Shown one piece after another: positions 1 through 13,257 of a DNA stretch of 64,000 nucleotides. Positions within the stretch are counted from its first letter, which is position 1. Every line of letters starts with the position of its first letter. Source of the stretch: Acanthornis magna (Eukaryota; Chordata; Aves; Passeriformes; Acanthizidae); NCBI GenBank assembly GCA_036785705.1, contig JAWUZG010000036.1:11775501-11839500 (forward strand), given 5' to 3'. The notes beneath the pieces are model-generated. The model saw nothing but the letters and a program-made list of their open reading frames with translations, had not been told where the DNA came from and did no database searches. Made by a program: the position numbers and the translations under genes.

Positions 1-3627
<3,627 letters not shown>

Positions 3628-4437
3628 CTAAACAGCACTGTGGTTTTTGTTAGTCATCTGAAACTTGCTTTTCATCATTAACTTCTTCCAAAAACTTTCA
3701 GACATAGACACTGAAAGGACTTAAGAAAACTTCTGGAAAGTTTCCACTTCTTGCAAGAAATCATACTTACACTACTACATTAATAATGTAACATGACTTG
3801 AGAAACAATGAAGTAATAAATGAGCTAGCTCTTAATTTTGCTGCCTGCACTTTTACAAGACAGGATGAAATCAGGACCCAGGTGTTTTCAGTTTCAGTGT
3901 TATCCTTGCACCAGTCAGAAGACTGAGACTTTTCCCTTCCCTGCAATGTCCAAGACAATTCTCTTCTCAGGAGAGTAAACTTCTGGCAGCAGTTGTTTGT
4001 GTTGCTAATTCCTGCAAAAAGGAAAAGTGGACTATTGCTTGGAACCCAGGAGAGGTTTATTTTGTTTGGCAACTACAGTGTAAGTTATTATTTAAAACAG
4101 ATGCCTTGTAGAACCTGTTCCTGAACATTCCTCAGGCTTTTCTTTCTAAAGAAATTACTGCAATGATTTTCTTTGCTCCTTTGCTGTTCATGTCCTTTCA
4201 GACTTCTCATCCAATGCTCCATGTACATACACCTCCTTTGGCTTCAAGTGGACTATTAACCTCTCGGCTCTAGGAATCAAAAGAGTAGATTTTTTGGTGC
4301 AGGGTCAAATCTGATGTAATGGTAAAATGCTCAAGATATGTATTGTTGGTCAGAAACAGTCTCATGTTTCTGATCCCTATTAACTCGGAAAGAAGTACAG
4401 CTGCAGTGAGCTGTGCTGTTCACAATGGCTGAGGGTC

Positions 4438-4992
4438 TGTTGGGGCTTAACCCCAGATGCCCCTGATGCTCAGTCACTGTCCTGACCACTGTGGGGTGGG
4501 AAGGAGAGTCAGAAAATGGTAAAATTGGTGGGCTGAGGAAAGAACAACCTAATAATAATAACACATCCTCCCCTCTCCATCATCATCACAACAACAACAA
4601 CAATTGTAATAAAAGGAGAGAGAGACATGAATAAAACCCAAGAAAGAGCCGAGTGATGCACAATATAGCTGCTCACCACCTGCTGACCAACACCCAACCT
4701 GTCATCCTGCAGCTCCCCCAGTTCATACCCTGGCCAAGTCGGTCTGTCTATGGAATATCCCTTTGGCCAGTTCAGGTCAGCTCCCCTGGCCATGCTCCCC
4801 CAGCCTCCTGTGCACCTGATCACTGCAGAGCACGGGACACTGAAATGTCCTGGATTTAGGGTGAGCATTAATTAGGAACAGCTAAAACATCAATGTGTCA
4901 CCAACATTTTTCTCATACTAAATGCAAAATGCAGCACTGTACTGGCTGCTAAGAAGAAAATTAACTCTGTTCCAGGCTAAACCAGAACTGTG
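4438..4992 (-). mobile_element. Solo LTR of an avian endogenous retrovirus, sense to ANKRD55
   Basis: Read on the minus strand, this has the layout of a common bird LTR family. It opens with TTCTGGTTTAGCCTGGAACAG, followed by a stretch beginning GAGTTAATTTTCTT, then a GGGATATTCCAT segment and a degenerate TATA-like motif (TATGAACTGGGGG). A T-rich TTATTA-type simple repeat comes next, then a pyrimidine-rich part with CAGCCCACCAATTTTACC. It ends at GGGGTTAAGCCCCAACA, with terminal CA on the minus strand (TG at 4438 on plus). The 5' border near 4992 is blurred and I could not find a clear target-site duplication. No gag, pol or env sequence adjoins it, so it is a solo LTR. Its family name is not certain from sequence alone. 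It lies within intron 1 of ANKRD55 in the same orientation as the gene. Confidence 0.75.
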
Positions 4993-6540
4993 TCAGAGCT
5001 ATAGAACATACCACTTGTCCAGCCACTGCACTACCTTGTTCGCTGGACAAAGTGCCTAAATCACACTAGAGAGCTGATCAAAGGAAAGACAGATTAAGTG
5101 ACTGGTGGCTTATCTGTACTGTCATAACTTCTGGAGATAACATGACTATGTAAGATGTGCAAGAAAAAGGGTGATAGTTAAAAGTGAGTTTGAAAAGTTA
5201 GTAAAAGCTGTTATCCTAACAAAATATTACATTCTTCTTAACATATTGGTAGAAATGATATTTTAAACATTGTCATTATATTTTTTTAGTGATAAAAAGA
5301 TCTTTAAATAGAATTGTAAAGTATTATCTGCGCTACTCACATTGTGATTAGATGTTGTCTCAGAAGAGCCTGCATGAGCTCTATGCTGGCTTTACAGCCT
5401 AGCCTAATTCTCCACGTGACCTTCTCTCACTGGGTGCAATCAGCACTCTGGACTTCAAAATTTGGCTGCCATGGAAACACAATCTTCTCTTACCCTGGAA
5501 TAGGTAAGTCTGTCAAAGCTGGAGAGTGGTTGTGGGCTTGGGAAAATTAAAAAGCTGATGTTAAATCTGCCTTTGTCACAGATTCCCTCTCCATTGCTCC
5601 TCAACAAAAGAGAATCTAATTTATTGTCTTTCTTCCAAGTGGTATTTTGAATTACACACTTCATAAAATTTGTGAATAAAAACGTTGACTTGATTTATAT
5701 TCTGTTCGGGGCGGGGACGTCTATTGCTGAGGCAACTCTTCATTTGGCTCAGAAGGTTTGTCCTATGGGCCTGGGAGATCCAGAGAGATGAGGAGTCATT
5801 GCCTCTGGAGAGTCGTCATCAGTGAGTAGTACATGAAGGACTTTACTGCAGGTCCAGTTAGTAATACTTCCTTATTATGTCAGAGGTGAAGATGCCTCTC
5901 ACAATTGGGACACTCAGCAAAAACATATTAATGACAAGCTCAGATCTGAGAGAGTCCCTTACTCGAAGAAGGGAGTAGCCTGGGCTGAGTGGAAGGCATG
6001 GACAAAAGGCAGAGGTTGGTTGCCTGTGCTGCTCCTCTTGTCCAGCCTCTGGAGGTACACAGGGGGTGCCAGCCCTGAGCTCTGACACAGCTCCTCTCAC
6101 GGCTGCTGTTGTGCACAGCTGTGCAGGTACTGTGTGGGTATGGCACAGAGAAGATGCTGCTGGCACTGAGAAAGAAACCATAAGAGGTACTGAGGCAGAC
6201 AGGGGATCAAAGGGGCCCTCACCTCTTTTGATGTGTTACACATGTAAATTTTGTACTCTTTTTTTGTCTTGTAAGTACTGTTAAATATTCCTCTTGTGAT
6301 TCAGGAGCTGAGAAATCCAGCGACAAAAGGAAAATATCCATCTCCTGAGCAGACTAGTTGCTTACTTGAAGGATGTTATGGCAGGAAGATGAGGAGGAGG
6401 ATGCACTCTTTCCTGTGGGTCTCTGACTATCGCTGCCATTTTACATCTAGGTAAAACTAAGACCCCTCCCTTTGCTTGTGCTGGGAGTCTACTTTCCCCA
6501 GAGTAATTATCCTTTTGTATGAGGAGAGGAAGCAAAACTC

Positions 6541-6579
6541 TGGATGGATGGATGGATGGACGGATGAATAGATGGATGG

Positions 6580-6615
<36 letters not shown>

Positions 6616-6680
6616 ATGGATGGATGGATGGAAGGATGGATGGATGGATAGATAGATAGATAAATGGATAAATGAATGAA
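6541..6680 (+). repeat. GGAT/GATA-type tetranucleotide microsatellite
   Basis: A run of TGGATGGATGGA with occasional changes (GGAC, GAAT, GAAG) grades at its right end into GATAGATAGATA and AATGAATG. It lies in ANKRD55 intron 1. Translated on the minus strand it gives long His-Pro-Ser-Ile runs. These account for the open frames of 146 and 194 codons here, which are not genes. Confidence 0.95.
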
Positions 6681-9600
6681 GTCTCGCCCCTTCCTCTTCT
6701 TGCAGAACACAGGCTCCATTCCTGTTAAGGGATGGTGGCATGTAGGCACAAAGATTGACACTTTCCCACCCATGAGTCCTAGCTGCCAGAGCAAGGAGAG
6801 GCAGGTGGAGCAGGCTGTCACTCTGCTGGTGAGGGAGACAGGGCCAGGAGGAACGGAGGAACGCCCATCTTGTGCATCTGAAAAAAGACTGACACAAATT
6901 CTATTTCTGTAGGGTGACACAACTTCAAGTGGAGTGTCTTTTATACGAGCTGTATGATTTTGGATGGGGAGTGAGAAGGAAGACAGATAAATGGTCTTCT
7001 GATGCTTCACATGAAAGGGAGCAGAAAATGCTGGGAGAGCTCGGATGTGATTTGTACTGGATGCACTCGGTTCCAGGTGAACATCTACCACTTCATCTTC
7101 CTCCAGCTTACCCTGTCAAGGACTGAAGAAGGATGGGCACAAAGCTAGTAGGACATCTTCCTGGGCAGAAGAGGAATGGTTCAGAGAGTGGTCATTTTGC
7201 AGAAGGCAAGAGTACTGAGTGCTTGTGTCCCCATCTCTGTGAGCTTACCCTGCTGGAGGGCTTGGCTGTGGCTGGGGCACAGGCACCATGTGGCATAAAG
7301 GGATTGTGAACAGCCAAATGCCTGACTCTTCATCTTCCAGTGTGTGAGTTACTCCATTATTATCTCGCAGTTCTATAAAGGCCAGTAAGTACTGGTCCCA
7401 TTTCAAACCATTTTTTCATTTTTATTTTGGAAAATTGCTGTGCTACTGGTGAAAAGAAGCTGTCAGTCAGATTCTGGAAGGCAGAAAATCCAACCAAGAG
7501 CTAGTGTAGAGAGCAAGGCAGGGGAGAAACTGCAGGCTGACAATAGTGGTACAGAAAGGTCTGGAAGAAAAGACTAAATGACGTACAGGGTGGTGCTAAA
7601 ATGCTCAGAAACAATCAAAGTTAAACACCAATCTATCTGAAATAAGCTGCAGTGTTTTAAGAGTGCATAATTTCTTAAAGGCAAAGTACTTTTCTTTTGG
7701 TTAGAAAAGGGGGTATATAGAGAGTTACAGAATGATCACAGGATTCAGAGCAATGAAATTGTGCTTCTCATGACATTAATTCTCCTCTGACTGTCCTATG
7801 AAGAACACATGTTTTACATGATTTGCAATGTTGGCTAATATGATTTTTTACAAAGGGCACATTAGATGTATGTGTGTGCTTTCTAGTGCATTGGATTTTT
7901 AAGGTCTAAATAAATTTGCTGGAGCTTGGCGCACATGTTCCTGACAAAGGCTGATTTAGAACTTGCTAAGCTACAAGATATTGAAAGCTGAAGACAGGAT
8001 AATAGGATAATTCACATCCATTGTGAAGAAAAAATATTTATGCATATAATTTACTACCTTCTCTCTCATAATCCCTCTTGTTTCCACCACTAGCCAAAGG
8101 CCATATATGATTTCCTACACCTTGTTGTCAGGACACAATACTGGGTAGTTTACCTGTTTTCAGCATGTCAGTGTCAAGGGTCATTGGGAGGTGGATGAGT
8201 GCAGTTTTTGAAAACTGTAACTTATTCTCTAACACTGCTTTTCTACTGAACACTTAACAAAGTAATAATCCCTGCGTGTGCCTGGCTGTGCATGCACCAG
8301 TACAGGCCCTTGTCTGGCTTGTCTGTTTAATTGGTAAACATTTGAAGCCAGGAACAACACACATTTATTTAAATGGCACTGAGCAGTATTAGGAAGGAAA
8401 GCGTTTCTGGTGCTGCTTTCCTTCTGTAAGTCCCACGCTGGTGTTACTGTTGCAAGAATTATAAGATATTATTGAGCAGTGTCATAAAAAGTGTTGCAGA
8501 GAGACAGTAAGATTTTCAAGCTGGGAATGCTGGGGTTTTGTAGTTGGGAGAGTTTTCTGATGTGTGGGGTGGAGAAAAAAGGTGGGCAGAGTTGAATTAT
8601 TTTTTCGGACCAACAGAGAGTAATTCGGTGTGTTAGAAAGATAGTTTGTATTCTTCCATTGTTATAAATTGCTGCAATGAAAGACATTCCCCTTCTCCTT
8701 GCTAAAAAAATACACCTGCTTAAATCAATAATGTGCCAAGACATTAAGATGGTATTTAGACAAAATCCATTATACACCGTAAATTTTGAGTAGAGAATTA
8801 TTTGTATGGTAACCAATGAGCTCAGTATCCCATTACTGTGTGTTTTGTGCTCCTGCTCCCCATCCACCTCCCACGCAGCTAGCAAGGAAGGCAAGCAGTA
8901 AGTCACAAATCACCTAATGAGCAAGCATTCCTGCAGCGCTGGTGAAGCAGAGATGATGAATTTACAGCAGAGGGACCTTCTGGCTGGGGAATTGCTGTAG
9001 GTGGAATGTGACATGGACTGCAGATGATGCTGGACAGGAATTAGGATGGGTCAATGTGGAGAGTGGCCTGGCAGCAGGAGGGGGTGCAGATTAGGAGCAA
9101 GGTGAGGTACAGACAGATGTTGCCTCCCATATCTCTGCCTTCTATCTGGATTAACTGGTTTGGGTCCATGGTCTCCTGCATTGCTTCCTGCCCCCCTTAG
9201 CCACCTGAAGACTTGACTTTGCCTTCCCCAGCCCTGGTGATATTTCAGCCTCATTTGTGGCACCATTTCTGTGGGCTCCCTGACAGCTAACCTGATGGCA
9301 CTGAGCATGCAGGGTTTCCTCTCTGCCTCCCCATTCCGAGCCCTGTTGGGCTGGCATGTGGCACAGAGTGCACTCATAGTGCTGCAGAAGCAGACTGAGA
9401 ATGGCTGTTTGGAGCTACAGAAGCTCAGTCAGCCCCACGCCTCTGTCCTTAGGAAGAATGCTCCTTACATCATTCACAGATGATTTAGGAATACCTGTCT
9501 CTATTCCTGCACTACAGATCCCCCTTCTACCACTGCACTTCATCCTTTATACTTGCTGGTAGTAGTTTTCTTCCCTATTGTCACTCAGTTTTACTTCCCA

Positions 9601-10698
9601 CTTGCCCCCCACTACATGGGGGTCCCAGCTGGGTTGGTGTAGACCAGTTCACCTAAGACTTGCTCAGGCTTTGTGTGCTACCATGGCTGAAAGGCAGACA
9701 TAAACCCACCACTTTATATGAGCTGTATTGACTTTGGGTTCACCAAAGAAGTGTGGGCAAGCATAAAATACAACCTGCGGCTCCCGGCTGCCCAAAGGGC
9801 ACTGAAGTGCCTTGTTTTCCTCCTGCTTTCATCTTTGTTCCACAATCAGCCCCTTCGTTGTGGGGCCAGCGTGGCTGTGTCAGCTCAGGTATTTTGCAGG
9901 TCTGCACTGGAAACTGCGGCCAATGTACATATATTATTTGGCAAGCCAACTTAAAAGAGAAATTTGTTGCAACGTGCATTATCAAGCAGTGACAGCTTCC
10001 TGCTTTGGGAATATAAAAGGAATGTCACTACACTTGTAGTGAATTAAGCCGTAGGACATAAAAGCTTGTATTGGCAAATAAAGAGAGGAAATTTAACATT
10101 AAACTTCCAAATAGACAACAAAGAGACATTTGTATTTCCATAGCAACCTTACAATATAGAAAATCTGTATGTTGGGGATTTTAATGATATCTTAAATTTA
10201 CAATTATGGCAATACTCACCTATACAGCTAAATTTCCCAAAGCAAAGTATATCACTTGTCAGCTTCTAGTCCTTTTAGTGCAGACTTAGGAAAACCAGCT
10301 GTTCTTAAATTTTTTTACTCCATGTTAAACTGTTCTGTTTGTTAGTACTGTAATAGTTTTTAATATCACATAGAGGACCAATACCACAAGTAATACCACA
10401 GAGGACCAATGTACAACATAAAAATAAATATTTATATACATGTCTCAGTGCTACGCATAAAAGTAGCCAGGCGCTGTTGCTATTCTGCTGAAAATTAATT
10501 TTTAGAAATCACTGTAGCAATAGATTGAAATATGCATCCAGTCTAAAACTGATGGAAGAAATTCCTTTACATGAAACCAAAATAAACCTGATCTTTCCCA
10601 AAGATTCATGTTATTCATTCTGTCAAGAAATCTTAGTACATTTGCATGGGACGCACTGGAGGACCACAGGATTTTGAAATTAGTAGCAGGTGACTTAC

Positions 10699-10747
10699 CT
10701 TTGTGCTGATCAAACACAGATGAGGAACTGAAATCCATTGTGATCAT
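10699..10747 (-). CDS. ANKRD55: ANKRD55 first coding exon (residues 1-16 and first base of codon 17)
   Basis: This is the first coding exon of ankyrin repeat domain 55, a cytoplasmic/nuclear ankyrin-repeat adaptor. In human it is genetically associated with autoimmune disease and has been linked to intraflagellar transport proteins. It encodes MITMDFSSSSVFDQHK and ends with one extra G, followed by a near-consensus donor, G|GTAAGT. I recall the human N-terminus as having the same MDFS...SVFDQ core. An in-frame TGA at 10793-10795 has no ATG between it and the ATG at 10747, so translation starts at 10747 or at the second ATG (10738). The second ATG has the better context (A at -3, G at +4) and is the conserved one. 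The upstream edge of the exon (5' UTR) is not defined by a clear acceptor, so the transcript may run straight on from the CpG block. Phase 1 joins exactly to the exon at 3503. Confidence 0.88.
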
Positions 10748-10974
10748 CTCATTATTTACAACCAGACCAGACAAATGCCAGCTCCAGGGTTTTCAGGGAA
10801 GAATCTCATATATCACGGTACACAGTGAAACGACAGCTGTCACCAGTCTTCCTCTCAGAGGATTAAACTCGCTTTATGGCCACAGGTTGCTGCCAAGGCA
10901 AGAGCCTGATGGAAACATTATATTCTGTTATGGACTCTCTTAAAAGGATGCCCCTGGAAGCTTATCTGCGATCC

Positions 10975-11230
10975 TGAAAAATGGCACGGCTTCAGCGAGC
11001 GGCAGCGGCTGCGAGCAGCGCCGAGATGCCGCAGCTCTGGCAGCGGAGCGCGGGGCGAGCGGCCCGGGCTGGCACACGGAGCATGTGCGGAGCCCCGGCT
11101 CCGGCGGGCAGCATCCTCGCTGTGCTGCCCGGCTGGGGACTGGCCAACACCCTGCGGCCACGCCAGCCGCTCCGCATGTGCCTGAGCATGGCTCCTGAAA
11201 TGATGCCTTCAGGCACCACCTCATTGAGCA
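10975..11230 (-). promoter_or_regulatory. ANKRD55: CpG-rich probable ANKRD55 promoter and 5' UTR
   Basis: About 25 CpG dinucleotides fall in the 200 bp from 10981 to 11180 by my hand count, in sequence near 70% GC, against a CpG-poor AT-rich background on both sides. It lies 230 bp upstream of the first ANKRD55 coding exon on the minus strand, the usual place for a CpG-island promoter. No convincing TATA box is visible, as is common for this promoter class, so the start site cannot be placed. A 109-codon frame runs the other way across it from ATG 10981 on the plus strand. It is more likely a product of the GC content than a gene. Confidence 0.65.
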
Positions 11231-11398
11231 CCAGCGCAGAGAGCGCAGATTTGCAGGCTTTCCTACCTCAGTTTCGTGCTACGCAATTACAGTTAGTTAA
11301 GGTACAATGAAGGGACAATAACTGACCGCAAACTGCTGTGGCTGAAGTGGACAGTGTTCGCTACAGCAGCACAGGGCAACAGATACGCAGTGTGCAGC

Positions 11399-11985
11399 TG
11401 TGCTGGTTTTGCCTGGGGTAGAATTTATTTTCTTCAAAGCAGTGGTACGGGGCTGTGTTTTGAACTTGCTGGAAACAGTGTTGGTAACACAGGGATGGTT
11501 TAGCTCTCCCTGAGCAGTGCTCACACGGTGTCAAGGCCTTTTCTGCTCCTTACTGTGTCCCACCAGCGGGGAGGCTGGGGGGGCACAGGGGCTGGGAGGA
11601 GACACATCCAGGACAGCTGCCCACAACTGACCACAGGGGTATCCCATTCCATATGGTGGCATGCTCAGCATGTAAAGCTGGAGGAAACAGGAGGAAGGAT
11701 AAATGCTATCACTCTTCAGAGTGATAGTGTTTATCTTCCCAAGTGAGGGCTGTGTGTGTTGGAGCCCTGCTGTCCTGGGAATGGCTGAACACCTGCCTGC
11801 TCATGGGAAGTGGTGAATAAATCCCTCGTTTTGCTTTGCTTGTGCATGCAGCTTTTGCTTTCCCTATTGAAGTGTCTCTATCTCAACCCATGAATTCACT
11901 CACTGTTACTCCTCCATTTCTCTCCCCCATTCCACTGTGGGTTGTGTGGGGCTGAGCTGCTGGTTTAGATTAAATGATGGCAACA
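11399..11985 (+). mobile_element. Solo LTR of an avian endogenous retrovirus, just upstream of ANKRD55
   Basis: This has the same general layout as the element at 4438 but is in plus orientation. It starts TGTGCTGGTTTTGCCTGGGG and continues with a TGCTCACACGG/GGACAGCTG region. A degenerate TATA-like site (ATGTAAAGCTGGAGG) falls near 11670. A polyadenylation signal AATAAA lies at 11816-11821, then TCTCAACCCATGAATTCACTC, and a likely terminal CA at 11985 after a GGTTTAGATTAAA stretch. No internal retroviral genes adjoin it and the flanks show no clear target duplication, suggesting an old solo LTR. Being oriented away from ANKRD55, it starts about 170 bp beyond the CpG block. Confidence 0.7.
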
Positions 11986-13190
11986 GGGGATGTTGTCAGG
12001 CCCAGAGTCCATAATTTCAAACCCAGCATCTGCCAAACTGACAGTAGATCTTGACATGAACTGACATGTCTTCACACTTTATTTTTGACCAGGCCTCCTC
12101 CTTCCTAAGTTGAGAACCCAGACCTTGTGTTTCAAGGTAAGGGGACACCGGTGAGCTTTGCCTTTTGCTGTTATTTCTGTGAAAAAAATAATAACAAATG
12201 TACTGACTTGGAATTTACCTGGAGCAGAGATTACCAGAAGTGACTGGTGGATGGGAGGGATATAACAAGTTTACTTAGCTCTGGTGCACTGAAAGAGACA
12301 CATCATGACCGCTAAAAAAGACGATGTAATATATGAAAATTAGAAAAGGCAAGATACTTTGGGTCCAAAAATGCAGGCAGGACCTACACTAAAGCTATGC
12401 TTATGTTTGGCCAGCCTCAGAAGCCCCTACACTTTATTTACTATATTTACTCTACTCTGGTGTTTCAACCAATTCCTATGACTACAATACCTCCTAGAGA
12501 CATAACCTACACGTAGACACGATATGAGTTGTATCTGGAGCTCATTCATATCCTAAGCAGCTGCTTCTGGACATAAATTCAAACTATGTGTTTGGGAAAA
12601 GATCGCATGGCCCAGGAAGCAACACAGCCTCAACAGCTTGAAATTAAATACCAGAGCTGAAATTCTCCAAAATGTGGCAGTGTGATCTGCTGATCTGATT
12701 AACTGTGGCAAGGTAAGTGGTAGGACAGAGGATCCAGAGACAGGCTGTTTCTCTTTTCTCTACAGCTGACTGTTGTGTGGTTTGCCTTGTCTCTCCACCA
12801 TGTGGCAAGTGCTGTCTGTGCAGTCTGGGAGCAGAGTATTGCTCATGCAGATGGTCAGCTCCTAGCTGGCATCTCCTTGGTGGGAGGGTGGGTCCAGGGG
12901 TGGCACTGGCAGGTGAAATCCAGTCTGCCCAGCCTAATACCCTGAGTCTGTTCAAACAGCTGCCACGGCTGCTGACTTCATGGAGGGGGCACTGGAGATA
13001 TGTCTCTGGTTAGGAATTTTGAACTGCAAATTGTCACTCCTTGTGATCTTTGAAAGACCACAAAAGTGACCTTTGCTTTCTACATCTGACAAGAGGCCCT
13101 TTGTCCTCTGTGTACCCAGGATTTCTGACCCTGGGCACTACTGCAGTGCAGGTTAAACACCTAGCTGGATCCTCCACCCCCTACCTAATC

Positions 13191-13257
13191 CACAGTTTTA
13201 CCTGTCCATTTGCTGTTATTTTAAATACTCACAGTTTTACCTGTCCATTTGCTGTTA
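13191..13257 (+). repeat. Short tandem duplication, 39-bp period
   Basis: A 28-bp string beginning CACAGTTTTACCTGTCC occurs perfectly at 13191-13218 and again at 13230-13257. This is a small, recent-looking local duplication in non-coding sequence. Confidence 0.9.

Noticed and set aside
6457..7091. 146- and 194-codon minus-strand frames with His-Pro-Ser-Ile repeats
   Set aside because: They are translations of the GGAT microsatellite inside ANKRD55 intron 1 plus chance flanks.
4993..11398. Possible provirus between the two LTRs
   Set aside because: The LTRs are in opposite orientation, and the sequence between them contains the ANKRD55 leader exon and ordinary intron, with no gag, pol or env signature.
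12713..12912. Apparent donor at 12716 and acceptor ending at 12764 bounding a candidate exon on the plus strand
   Set aside because: The implied intron would be about 50 bp, too short for typical vertebrate splicing, and the exon encodes nothing recognisable.
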